In this document: in pieces, positions 36,160 to 47,777 of the stretch
Layout of the letters: every line of letters begins with the position of its first letter
How positions within the stretch are numbered: the stretch's first letter is position 1
DNA from: Daucus carota subsp. sativus
Lineage: Eukaryota > Streptophyta > Magnoliopsida > Apiales > Apiaceae
NCBI RefSeq assembly: GCF_001625215.2
Contig: NC_030387.2
Span: forward strand, 37,905,606-37,969,605
DNA: 64,000 bases
Direction: 5' to 3'
Made by a program: the position numbers and the translations under genes
Notes under the pieces: model-generated
The model's database searches: none
The model's input: only the letters and a program-made list of their open reading frames with translations
What the model was told of the DNA's origin: nothing

Positions 36160-39100
36160 CTAGCGAAAAAAGCCGCGCTTCGCGGCGGCGTTATGAATTT
36201 TTTTTAAATTTAGACAAAAAAATTATTTTAGCTACTTTCCCGTCAAACATAATACTAATAAAAAAAAATTATTATTTAGGTAAAAATTAATTTGGGCCGC
36301 CCTCCCCTTAAACACAATACTAATAAATAATCTTTTTTATAAATTTTGATACGAAATAATATTATAATTCCATAAAATTTATTTTCAGTCGTGTTCCCGT
36401 TAAACATATCTTCAATATATCTTATCGAAAATAAGAATTGTATATATTACTTTACATATCTTAAATATAAATTGTATTTTATCTATTATTATTAGTTTGA
36501 ATAAATATAATCCTATTTCTTTTAGAATTACTAAATAAGAAAAAAATTGTATCATCTTTAAAATTCAATAAGAAATACTATTGTATCATCTTTAGAATTT
36601 AATAAGAAATACAAAATAAGAAAAGAACTGTATCATCTTTAGAATTAAATAAGAAAAGAATTGTATTACTTTTAGAATTCTTCGCGCTTCGCGGCGGCGT
36701 TATAAATTTTGATATAAATAATATAAAAATTATTTTGAGTCATTTTCCCGTTAAATATATCACTAATAAAAAACATTATAATTAGTATAAAAATTTGTAT
36801 AAGTGGCCATCATGTCAAACACAATACTAATGATAAAATTAGTTCGAACCCCCCTCCCGTCAAAGACAATATTAATCAATAATTATTATTTTTATGATAA
36901 AATTAAATATTATAATTTAGATCAAAATTAGTTTGAGCCGACATAGATAAAAATTATATTAGCAACTTTTCCGTCAAACATAATACTAATAGAAAAATTA
37001 TTATTATTTAGATAAAAATTAGTTTGGGCCGCCTCCCGTGCCCGTCAAACACAATACTAATCGAGAATCATTTACATTATTAAAAAATCAATATATGATT
37101 CTTATTTTATATATCCTATTTTTTTGTTAATTATTTTTATTTTATGATTCTTATTTATTAGTTAAAAATTATTATTCTTTTACGTACCTAATTTTTTTGC
37201 TATTAGTTTTTTTGATGATTAATATCTTTACGATCTTTTATTTTCTATACGAAATTTAAAATAAAATTTTAAGACTAAATCGAAAATAAAAATCATACGT
37301 ATTACCCTACAAATCCTAAATATAAATTGTATTTTATCTATGATTGTTAGTTTAAATAAATTTAATCCTAGGATTCCTAAGTAAGAAAAGAATTGTATCA
37401 AAGAAAAGAATTGTATTAACTTTTGCAATCCTTGAACCTGATTTTTTAAATATAATTCTATTTCTTTTAGGATTACTAAATAAGAAAAAAATTGTATCAT
37501 CTTTAGGATTCAATAAAAAATATTAAATAAAAAGGAAAAGAATTGTATCATCTTTAGAATTCAATCAGAAAAGAGTTGTATCACTTTTAGAATTCTTGAA
37601 CCTTATTTTTTAAATTATAATTATATTTTCTATCCGAAATTTAAGAAAAATTAGAAGACGCTTCGCGGCGGTGTTATAAATTTTGATACGAATCAATTAA
37701 TATTATGATAGCATAAAAATTATTTTGAGTCATCTTCCCATCAAACATACCACTAACAAAAAAAAAATTATAATTAGTATAAAAATTTGTTTAAGTGACC
37801 ATCTTGTCAAATACAATACTAATAATAAAATTAGTTCGAACCGCCCTCCCATCAAAGACAATTATTTTGAATTGTTGTCCTGTTTTAACAAAAATATATA
37901 ATATAAAATAGATAAAAAATTATTTTAGCCACTTTCCCATCAAACATAATGCTAATAAAAAAATTATAATTATTTAGATAAAAATTAGTTTGGGCCGCCT
38001 CCCGTACCCGTCAAACACAATACTAATCACGAATCATTTACTTTATCATAAAATCAATATATGATTCCTATTTATTAGTTAAAAGTTATCATTCTTTTAT
38101 GTTTCTAACTTTTTTTCAATGAGTTTATTTAATGATTATTATCTATACAATCTTTTATACTCAATTCAAAATTTAAGAAAATTATAAAACTAAATCGAAA
38201 ATAAAAATGGTGAGTATTACCTTACAAATCTTAAATATACTATTACCTTACAAATCTTAAATATAAATTGTATTTTATCTATGATTGTTAGTTTAAATAC
38301 TAATAATCCTATTCCCTTTAGGATTCCTAAATAAGAAAAGAATTGTATTACTTTTTGGAATCTTTAAACCTGATTTTTTAAATTATAATTATATTTTCTA
38401 TCCGAAATTTAAGAAAATTATAAGACCAAATCAAAAATAAAAATTATACGTACATATTACCTTACAAATATATAATTTTTATCGACTTTCCCGTCAAACA
38501 GAATACTAATAGAAAAAATATTATTATTTAGATAAAAATTTGTTTGGGCCGCCTCCGTGCCCGTCAAACACAATACTAATCAGGAATCATTTACATTATC
38601 ATAAAATCAATATTTGATTCCTATTTTATATATCCTATTTTATTTGTTAATTATTTTTATTTTATGATTCCTATTTATTAGTTAAAAATTATTATTCTTT
38701 TATGTTTCTAACTTTTTTGCTATGAGTTTTTTTAATGATTATTATCTTTACAATTCTTTATTTTAAATTCGAAATTTAAGAAAATTATAAGACTAAATCG
38801 AAAATAAAAATTGTATGTATTACCTTACCAATCTTAAATATATATTGTATTTAATCTATGATTGTTGGTTTAAATAAATATAATCCTATTCCTCTTAGGA
38901 TTCCTAAATAAGAAAAAAATTGTATTACCTTTAGAATCCAAAAAGAAAAGAATTATATTAACTTTTGGAGTCCTTGAACCTGATATTTTAAATTATAATT
39001 ATATTTTCAATCTGAAATTTAAGAAAATTATAAGGAAATTTTTTATTATTTTTGGAATCCAATAAAAAATGAATTGTATTAACTTTAAGATATGTGAATT

Positions 39101-39605
39101 TGATTTTTTGAATTATAATTTTATTTTCTATTTGAAATTCAAGAAAATTATAAGATTAAATCCAACTATTATCGAGATTGGTTGGAAGTCCATGCATACT
39201 ATTTGAATGAGGTTGTGAAGATCTCAAAGATGTTTTCTCATAGATATGTATAATTTTTTAAAAAAATTAATAAAATAAGATTATTAATTTTGTAACTTTT
39301 GAAAATAAGAATTGCATTTTTTAATTATAATTGTTCAATAATTGTTCTTTTGAACAAATAGAATCCTACTCTTTTATGATTCCTAAATAAGTAAAAGAAT
39401 TGTACTATCTTTGCAATTCTTTTATCTGTACAATACTTGAACCTGATTTTTAGATTATAATTCTATTTTTATCTATACAATACTTTTATAATTCTTGAAT
39501 CTGATTTTTTGAATTATAATCATATTTTCTATCCGAAATTTAAGAAAAATTAGAAGACTGAATCGAACAATTCTAGAGACGCCCTGCATCCTCCTTTATA
39601 TATAT
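36160..39605 (-). mobile_element. Helitron-like unit 2 of the tandem array
   Basis: Unit 2 begins with CTAG at 36160, directly after the TATATATATA end of unit 1, and has the same hairpin (GCCGCGCTTCGCGGCGGC). It ends near 39605 in the same GAGACGCCCTGCATCCTCCTTTATATATA type of terminus. Extra hairpin-end copies at about 36683 and 37661 show nested or internal duplications. The short ORFs in it are shared repeat translations without domains. From 39606 to 40000 there is a further partial copy ending in the same terminus. Confidence 0.65.
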
Positions 39606-40000
39606 CACAATTATGATTACGTATATAGTATTAAATTATTCGATTTATTTGATGAATATCAACATATTACGATTATTCCTAATAACCTATCCGAAGGTAT
39701 TAGGTTAGACAATGGTATGATAAGATGTTGATTGTTGGCGAGAGTAATATAGACATATTATATGTTAACACAATTTGAGTTCGAAGTTCCTCACACGACA
39801 TTCAATTCAATAAGAAATACTAAATAAGAAAAGAATTGTATCATCTTTAGAACTCAATAATAAAAGAATTGTATCACTTCTAGAATTCTTGAACCTATTT
39901 TTTGAATTATAACTATATTTTCTCTCCGAAATTCAAGAAAAATCAGAAGACTGAATCGAGCAATTCTGGAGACGCCCGCATCCTCCTTTATATATATATA

Positions 40001-40378
40001 CTAGCCTTAAACCCGTGCAAAGCACGGGCGACTATGTAATTGTATATTTATTATTTATAATTTTAATTTTAATATTATTTAATTAGTGTTTTAGTATTAA
40101 TGAATTAAAATTTTATTAAATTATATTAATTGGATAATTATATTCATTCCTGAAAATTTAACTAATTATAAATTATATTTAGAAAAGGAATGGTGGAGTT
40201 TTTATTATCTCCTGGTACATGACAAAGTGTTTGTAATTTGAACAATATGAAACTGTTTAATGGTGTAAGGGGAATAGAACTCTACTTGTTGCAGACTTGT
40301 AGTTATAAAGGGAAATGACCGAACCAAAATTTTGGACGACTACAAATTATACCTATGTTGGCTTATTATATTATAGTA
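40001..40378 (-). mobile_element. Short non-autonomous Helitron-like element A
   Basis: Plus strand starts CTAGCCTTAAACCCGTGC. The hairpin CCCGTGC-AAA-GCACGGG (40012-40028) lies 7 nt from CTAG, so the minus strand ends hairpin-TTTAAGG-CTAG followed by T. The opposite end reads TTATATTATAGTA and is shared with element B. It abuts the larger array directly. Confidence 0.7.
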
Positions 40379-40895
40379 CTAGCCTTTAACCCGTGCGAAG
40401 CACGGGCGGGTAGATAGTTTGTGATTTATTATTTATAATTTATATTTTAATATCATTTTATTAGTATTTTAGTATTAATGAATTGAATTTTAATTAAATT
40501 ATATTAACAAATTAATTATATTTTCTCACAAAAATTCAGCTTTTATAATTTATTATCTATTTATAAATATTTTGTTGTTATTAATATGTAGATACTATAT
40601 TTATTGTGTTATGGATTAGAGTTAAAAAGAGTTATACGAAGGATCTTGTTTTTAAAAAGAATATTCAAAATTGTATATTTATAACTTTATTTTTAATGTC
40701 ATTATAATTTTTTTATGAAATATTATATGATGATGTATTGTGATGAGTGTTTTTAGTATAATAGAGTTGCACATGTTATAGAATTCTAGTTCCAGAGGTA
40801 GTAGCAAAACAAAAAAACATAACTAAGACATGACCATACCAAAAATTTGTACGACTACAAATTATACCCATGTTGGCTTATTATAGTATAGTATA
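40379..40895 (-). mobile_element. Short non-autonomous Helitron-like element B
   Basis: Begins CTAGCCTTTAACCCGTGCGA with the hairpin CCCGTGC-GAA-GCACGGG (40390-40406). Its far end, ACGACTACAAATTATACCCA onwards to TTATAGTATAG, matches the end of element A, so the two are tandem copies of one family. The exact right boundary is uncertain by about 10 bp. Confidence 0.65.
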
Positions 40896-42344
40896 GATTA
40901 TAGTATAGATTGATATATTGATTGATTGATTATTGGAATCTCCTCTCAAATAATCCTTTCTGTGTTTTTTCCCAGTGCTGTTTCTTCATTATGATAAATG
41001 ACAGGGGAATTGAAGATGAGTTTTCTCGTTGCTCAAATTTAAAATATGACATTTTCAGGATGTTATATCATATTTTTTTCAGACGAGGACGAATATATTT
41101 TGAAAGGGCCTAATTGTCATCGGCACTTTAGACATCCATTCTATGAGTTTTTTCTTTCCGTGATAAAAAAAAATTGTGTATCAATGTTGTAAGTGACATC
41201 TCTCATAACGAAATACTTCTTTATGAGATAAAAATGAAACAGATTTTATTTTTAGAATCATTTATTTTTTATGTTTCGAACAATATATCAGAGAATTATG
41301 AGTTCTATATTTATTTGGAGAGAAAGACATGACTCGAAAGTGCTGTGATAAAAAAATTGCTTGTCCTTAAATTAAATTTAGGAGTGAAGACTAATTCCAT
41401 GGACGAGGATTCTGCGACAAACGAGAGGCGATCCGGCAAGATTTAGGGGAAGCAACAACCCCAACAAGACTGTGAATATTGATTTAAAAATAATAATGCT
41501 AACTCTAATGATCAGTTTCTGAGTCGTCGGGCAGACAACACAAATTTGAATCGAAATGTCTCAGATAACCCAAATGGAAAAAAAATGTTCATAATAATAA
41601 TTTAAGACACTATTTTATATTGTTTTCAATTGTTCTCCAGGATATCAATTATATCACGTTTGTATGTGTAAATTTTTCCTAAAACATCATTTAAAGTTGC
41701 GTTTTGCTCCAAAACACAATTAATATTGTACTTATAATTTTTTAATTTCTTTGAGACATAACTTTAATCTTACATTTTTGATGTAAAACACCACTTAATC
41801 GTGTATTTGAATAAAAACATTTAACGCCACTTTAGATTGCGTTTTACAATGTTATTGGAGATCATTTTTCCGATTAGTGTAATTTAGGATATTAGTTATA
41901 AAATTATACTATTCAGTTCTATCTGCGAAAGCAGAGATTCTTAATAAATACGGAAAGGAAGATTAAAATGATATTAATATTGCTAAATATTAATAAAAAT
42001 ATGATTAATTCTCCATTTGTTAAAATTAAGATTACATTTGAATATATCAATTAAATCCTTCTCCCAACAAAAATAATGATGGCATACAATCAATTCCTTC
42101 TTGGAACTCTGATTTTAATTATGTTTGACTAATGAAATGTTTTGTGATTTGAATTCTCCTAACAATTTAAAAAAACCGAATTAACGTGGGGCAATTATCA
42201 ATCAAAATCAACGGGGGCAATCTCCTCTTTGAAATGTATAGCTTTTTCCTGTTTTTCCAACCACTTTGCCACTTTATCTGGTTTTGATGTTTGGAATAGT
42301 AATATTTTTCATATTTGCTTGACCCTTTTTATTGATTGTGTACT
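40896..42344. other. AT-rich intergenic DNA
   Basis: No gene is recognised. The short ORFs (for example 40922-41113) have no family features. A small GC-richer patch near 41400-41480 could be a remnant of a coding sequence but is too short to name. Confidence 0.5.
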
Positions 42345-43282
42345 AGGGGAGAGCATGGGCCGGTTCGGCTCGGTTTCCGGATAAAACCGGAACCGCAACC
42401 ATATATCTTCGGTTTTTAAAATCGAAAACCGCAACCGCCGGTTCGGATTCGGATTCGGTTTCGGTTTAAAAACCCCGGTTCGGTTATAATCGGTTCGGTT
42501 TCGGTTACAAAACCGACAAATATAAGAATGAAAAATAATATATGTATGAGACAAATTAATGCGCGTAATTTAGACATAATAATTAATATAAAATTAGAAT
42601 TTAATAAAATAATAATATTTTATATAATGTTCAAAAGATTATGGTAAGCAGTGAGCATAGTCTGGTGTTAGAGTATTTATTTTCCGGTGACAATTGCTTT
42701 ATTAACATCTAAGAAACAGAGTCCTGGATAGAGTGTTATCCAGTAACTAAAACAAAGCAGCTGGAAAATAAAATATAAGAGTATAAAAGCTTAAGCTTGA
42801 TGAAGCTAATTAAAAAGTTTCAGAGGCTACCTCTCTGCTTGATATAATTATGTCAAGATATGCAAGTAATAACTCACAGAGTATATTACTATTATTTATG
42901 TAAAAGACTATTATTTATGTAAAAGACTTTGAGAAAGTTACGTGGAGAGTCTGGAGATTATAATTTGTAGTTTTTGTATATTATGTGAACTTATAACTTG
43001 AATAGCTTTTTTAATTTTCAAATTCGAAATAAATTAGATATTTATTATTAATAAATATATATAATATTTATTATTTAATTATTATTTTAATAATCGGTTC
43101 GGTTCGGTTTTTATCGGTTCGGTTGGAAGGTATAACCGGAACCGAATCATTTAAATCGGTTCGGTTTTTTATTTTTCGGTTTCGGTTTCGGATCGGTTAT
43201 ATTCGGATCGGTTTTCTCCGGTTTTTCCCGGTTTCGGTTCGGTTTCGGTTTCGGTTTAAAATCGGTTTTTTGCTCAGCCCTA
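42345..43282. mobile_element. hAT-type foldback MITE (copy 2)
   Basis: Ends TAGGGGAGAGCA (from 42344) and TGCTCAGCCCTA are inverted repeats. The flanks TTGTGTAC (42336-42343 and 43283-43290) are a perfect 8-bp duplication, or 9 bp if T at 42344 is counted as target. Subterminal regions are dense in CGGTTCGG and its complement CCGAACCG. It inserted 1.1 kb upstream of the receptor kinase start. Confidence 0.88.
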
Positions 43283-44408
43283 TTGTGTACTGTGTTTATG
43301 TTGTGACTAGCTAAGGTGAGGCGCCAAAAGCAAGGCACTAGCCAAATCATTGGCTCAATTTCTGTTTAAATTTACATTTGAACTTGAGAGGTTGTAGAGC
43401 ACTTTTTCGTTTGACCGACTTGGGCAAAGTGGACCGATTATTTCGGACCTTTGTAAGTTCAAAATTTATGATTTAGTAATTATGTGACAAATGGATATTC
43501 TAAATTGGTTGTTTGAACAATTATATTATAGATTATTCATGATTTAACAAAAATATAATATTAAAATTAATTTTGATCGATTAATTATTTGAGTAATGAA
43601 ATTAATTTTTATTAAAAATTTGCATAAAAAATGAGTCAGTCGAAAAAATAAATTTCACTAACTTTTGATTTTAAATTAGTTTTTGACTTATTTTTTAATT
43701 ATAAATCAAGAATTCATACAAAAATCAATTAAAAGTAAAAAATACTTAATATCGGGCTAATAAACTCCGTCATAAAGCCTCCAAATCAAACACATTTTAT
43801 ATATATATTGTTTCACAACTCCATCCATTTTCAAAGATTTTTCGAAAAGTTATTTAAAAATCAGAAAAAGGACTTATATTCTAGCTCAAAAGATGAACAT
43901 TATAGAGGAGGACGGAATCAATAATTTTGATATTTCGTTATTCAAAGTTGTATAATTCTTACCTGCAGTATGAATAAAAATTCCAACCGAATAATAAAAT
44001 ATTTTTCGAGGACCACAAGGGCCTCAAATCTCAATGATTCAGCCCATGCGTTACTAAAAAGTCACAACACAAAACATAGCCTAGCCCAGTCTTTCTCAAA
44101 AAAGTCGATTTTAAACTGTCTCGGAAAAAACAAAATACTAAATAAATACAACTACTCAGCACATTTACTACAAACAAACTGTTCACTCAGTCGCTAACAC
44201 ATGGTACTCTCTCACACTCCCAAGTGCCATTTCTCACTCTCTACTACTCCGGCGACTTCCCCTAACCTACACCCCTCACAAAATATCTCTAAACCCGTTT
44301 CGTAAAAATCGGAACTCGTCTCGACTCGGTTCGATTAATCGAACCGTATTGATTATAAAACTGTTAGGTTAATATTCGGTTTTCGAGTATTGTCACACTC
44401 ATTTCAGA
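43283..44408 (+). promoter_or_regulatory. Upstream region of the LRR receptor kinase
   Basis: No confident TATA box was seen. The last 200 bp are pyrimidine-rich and include a perfect 20-bp palindrome (CGGTTCGATTAATCGAACCG, 44327-44346), 62 bp before the ATG. It lies outside the nearby MITE but uses similar words. Confidence 0.5.
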
Positions 44409-47400
44409 ATGCCTAGTGCACTTGTTATTCTCGTGTTATTATTCTCTCATGCGCTCTTATCGTGCGCCGATACCGGCACGGAAATCGAGGCACTTAACTC
44501 GTTCAGACTCAGTCTGAACGATCCGCTCGGAGTTCTCAACGGCTGGGATCCGACAACTCGGTCGGCTCCGTGTGACTGGCGCGGCGTCACTTGTTTCAAC
44601 GGCCGAGTTAGTGAGCTCCGGCTGCCTCGGCTGCAACTCAGTGGCCCACTCACTGATAAAATCGCTAACTTGCGCATGCTGCGTAAGTTAAGCCTCAGGT
44701 CTAACGGTTTTAACGGTACTATTCCTTCTTCTATCACTAAATGTACTCTGTTGAACTCTGTTTTTCTTCAGTACAACTCGTTTTCCGGCGAGATTTCGCC
44801 GGAGCTGTCGAATATAACGAATTTGTTGATTTTTAATGTCGCCGGAAATTCTCTCTCCGGCGAGTTTTCCGGCGAGCTTCCTCGGAGTCTCCGTGTGTTT
44901 GATGTTTCGTCTAATGCGTTTAGTGGTGAGATACCTAGGAGTCTGGCGAGTTTGTATAAGGTTCAGCTGATTAATTTGTCGTATAATCGGTTTTCGGGAT
45001 CTATTCCGGCGAGTCTAGGTCAGCTTCAGAAACTAGAGTATTTGTGGCTAGATCATAATGTGTTAGAAGGTACGATTCCTTCAGCAATTGCGAATTGTAC
45101 TTCGTTGGTGCATTTTAGTGCTGAGGGAAATTCGATAGGTGGAGTTATTCCAGCTGGCATTGGTGTTCTTCCGAAGCTGCAAGTTGTGTCGTTGGCGCAT
45201 AATAATTTGTCTGGTTCGGTTCCAGTGTCGATGCTTTGTAATGTGTCTGTTTATCCCCCAAGTATCAGGAATGTGCAGCTAGGGTTTAATGGATTTACGG
45301 ATATTATTGAGCCGCAAAACGGCACGTGTTCTAGCGCTTTGCAGGTTTTGGATCTTCAGCAGAATGAGATAAAAGGTGTGGTGCCTGTGTGGTTGATGAA
45401 TGTGTCGAGTTTGACTATGTTGGATATTTCGGGGAATTTGTTTTTTGGCGCAGTACCTATTCAGATTGGGAATTTGTGGCGATTGGAGGAGTTAAGGATG
45501 GCTAATAATTCTTTGAGTGGTTTGGTTCCTGCCGAGATTAAAAGATGTGGAAATTTGCGTGTTCTTGATCTTGAAGGAAACCAATTTGTAGGGGAGATTC
45601 CTGATTTTTTGAGTGAAATTAAAGGTTTAAAGATGCTATCTCTTGGAGGCAATCAATTTTCAGGCGCTGTTCCTTCCAGACTTGGCAATCTCACTCAGCT
45701 AGAATCTTTGAACTTGAGGGATAATAATCTTAATGGAAGCTTGCCTGACGAGGTAACAAGTTTGAGCAATCTGACTGTGTTAAATCTTAAAGGAAATAAG
45801 TTATCAGGGGTAATCTCATCAAAGATTGGAAATTTACGAATGTTATCAGTTCTAAATTTGAGTGATGCTGGCTTTTCGGGTCCTATCCCTTCTAGTATTG
45901 GAACACTTTACAAGCTAACTACTCTTGATTTAAGTAAGCAAAATCTCTCTGGGAAGTTGCCATTTGATATTGCTGGTCTGCCCAACTTGCAAGTGATTTC
46001 ATTGCAGGAAAATAAGTTGTCTGGTGATGTCCCCGAAGGGTTTAGTAGCTTGTTAGGATTAAGCTACTTAAACCTTTCGTCCAATGCCTTCTCTGGCCAA
46101 ATTCCATCAACTTTTGGTTTTCTCAAGTCATTAACTGTTCTTTCCTTGTCCAACAATAACATTTCTGGTTCTGTTCCACCCGAACTTGGTAATTGTTCTG
46201 CTCTTCGTATATTAGATCTCGGTTCTAATTCTTTGAGTGGCCAAATTCCACCTGATTTATCTCGTCTATCGTATTTGACTGAGCTGGATTTGGGCAAGAA
46301 CAATTTGACAGGGGAAATACCAGACGAAATATCCGAATGCTCTTCCCTAAAATCATTAGCATTGCAATCGAATCACCTTTCTGGTAATATTCCCAGCTCA
46401 CTCTCTGGATTATTGAATCTCACATCCCTGGATCTCTCAGCAAACAATCTGAGTGGAGAAATTCCTGCAAATCTTACTATCATTCCAAATCTGATGAAAC
46501 TTAACGTGTCAAGCAATAACCTAGAAGGTAAGATTCCTGCAATGCTTGGTGCTCAATTCAACCAGACATCATTTTCAGGGAACGGAGAACTTTGTGGAAA
46601 GCCACTAGATAAGAAATGTGAAGGGGAAAGTAGCAGTAACAGAAAGAAGAGAGTGATACTCTTAATGATTGTGGCTGCTAGTGGGGCTTGCCTTGCAGCA
46701 TTCTGTTGCTTCTACACTTACAGCCTTCTGAAATGGCGAAAGAGATTGAAAGCAAAGGCAGCTGGAGAGAAAAAGTCTACTCCAACAAGGGCAAGTTCTG
46801 GTGGTCGAAGCAGTAGTGTAGATAATGGAGGACCAAAGCTTGTAATGTTCAATAACAAAATTACATTGGCAGAAACAGTAGAGGCAACAAGGCATTTTGA
46901 TGAGGAAAATGTGCTGAGCAGAAACCAATATGGTTTAGTTTTTAAGGCCTGCTATGCTGACGGAATGGTACTCTCAATCCGAAGGCTTCCAAATGTACTA
47001 CTGGATGATAACATGTTTAGAAAAGAAGCTGAAGCACTTGGCAGAGTGAAGCACCGCAACTTAACAGTTCTCCGTGGCTACTATACAGGGCCTGACCTCA
47101 AACTCCTCGTCTATGATTACATGCCAAATGGAAACCTCGCAACACTATTGCAAGAGGCATCTCACCAAGATGGCCATGTCCTGAACTGGCCAATGCGGCA
47201 CCTCATTGCACTTGGTATTGCCCGTGGCCTAGCATTTCTTCATACAGCAGCCATGGTTCACGGAGACGTGAAGCCCCAAAATGTGTTATTTGATGCAGAT
47301 TTCGAAGCCCATCTCGCAGATTTTGGCCTAAACAAGTTCACAGTTGCCCCTCCAGTTGAACCTTCTACCTCAACTTCTGTTGGAACTTTAGGTTATGTAG

Positions 47401-47777
47401 CTCCAGAAGTGATATTAACCTCCGAAACTTCAAATGAATCAGATGTTTACAGTTTTGGGATAGTATTGTTGGAGCTTCTTACAGGTAAAAGGCCTGTGAT
47501 GTTCGGACAAGATGAAGACATCGTAAAATGGGTCAAAAAGCAATTGCAGAGAGGTCAAATTTCAGAGTTACTAGAGCCTGGATTACTCGAGTTAGACCCT
47601 GAATCATCAGAATGGGAAGAGTTCTTGCTGGGAGTTAAAGTTGGATTGCTATGCACTGTCCCAGATCCCTCCGACCGACCCACCATGGCCGATATCATCT
47701 TCATGCTTGAAGGTTGCCGCGTTGGTGCCGATATTCCATCATCAGCTGATCCAACAAACCACCATTCACCAGCTTAG
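44409..47777 (+). CDS. Leucine-rich-repeat receptor-like kinase, intronless, atypical kinase domain
   Basis: One 1122-residue ORF. A signal peptide (MPSALVILVLLFSHALLSCA) is followed by an LRR N-cap with paired Cys (APCDWRGVTC), more than twenty LRRs of the plant LxxLxLxxNxxSGxIP type to about residue 720, a membrane helix near 749-771 (VILLMIVAASGACLAAFCC) with a basic stop, and a kinase-like domain from about 820 to 1105. The VAIK lysine position reads LSIRRLP (R858), the catalytic loop is HGDVKPQN (H951-D953, non-RD), DFG is present (D971), and the Gly-rich loop is degraded (LSRNQYGLVFKA). It should bind an extracellular ligand or co-receptor and signal across the plasma membrane, perhaps with weak or no own kinase activity. 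It closely resembles Arabidopsis At4g36180 as I remember it. The lack of introns is consistent with that group. Confidence 0.96.
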   Translation: MPSALVILVLLFSHALLSCADTGTEIEALNSFRLSLNDPLGVLNGWDPTTRSAPCDWRGVTCFNGRVSELRLPRLQLSGPLTDKIANLRMLRKLSLRSNGFNGTIPSSITKCTLLNSVFLQYNSFSGEISPELSNITNLLIFNVAGNSLSGEFSGELPRSLRVFDVSSNAFSGEIPRSLASLYKVQLINLSYNRFSGSIPASLGQLQKLEYLWLDHNVLEGTIPSAIANCTSLVHFSAEGNSIGGVIPAGIGVLPKLQVVSLAHNNLSGSVPVSMLCNVSVYPPSIRNVQLGFNGFTDIIEPQNGTCSSALQVLDLQQNEIKGVVPVWLMNVSSLTMLDISGNLFFGAVPIQIGNLWRLEELRMANNSLSGLVPAEIKRCGNLRVLDLEGNQFVGEIPDFLSEIKGLKMLSLGGNQFSGAVPSRLGNLTQLESLNLRDNNLNGSLPDEVTSLSNLTVLNLKGNKLSGVISSKIGNLRMLSVLNLSDAGFSGPIPSSIGTLYKLTTLDLSKQNLSGKLPFDIAGLPNLQVISLQENKLSGDVPEGFSSLLGLSYLNLSSNAFSGQIPSTFGFLKSLTVLSLSNNNISGSVPPELGNCSALRILDLGSNSLSGQIPPDLSRLSYLTELDLGKNNLTGEIPDEISECSSLKSLALQSNHLSGNIPSSLSGLLNLTSLDLSANNLSGEIPANLTIIPNLMKLNVSSNNLEGKIPAMLGAQFNQTSFSGNGELCGKPLDKKCEGESSSNRKKRVILLMIVAASGACLAAFCCFYTYSLLKWRKRLKAKAAGEKKSTPTRASSGGRSSSVDNGGPKLVMFNNKITLAETVEATRHFDEENVLSRNQYGLVFKACYADGMVLSIRRLPNVLLDDNMFRKEAEALGRVKHRNLTVLRGYYTGPDLKLLVYDYMPNGNLATLLQEASHQDGHVLNWPMRHLIALGIARGLAFLHTAAMVHGDVKPQNVLFDADFEAHLADFGLNKFTVAPPVEPSTSTSVGTLGYVAPEVILTSETSNESDVYSFGIVLLELLTGKRPVMFGQDEDIVKWVKKQLQRGQISELLEPGLLELDPESSEWEEFLLGVKVGLLCTVPDPSDRPTMADIIFMLEGCRVGADIPSSADPTNHHSPA

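Noticed and set aside
34286..37500. 76- and 90-codon minus ORFs rich in Phe/Ile
   Set aside because: They are repeat copies within the Helitron-like array, similar to each other only because the DNA is repeated.
41398..41450. Short GC-richer ORF starting MDEDSATNERRSGKI
   Set aside because: Fifteen codons only, with no family match; too little to call a gene or pseudogene.
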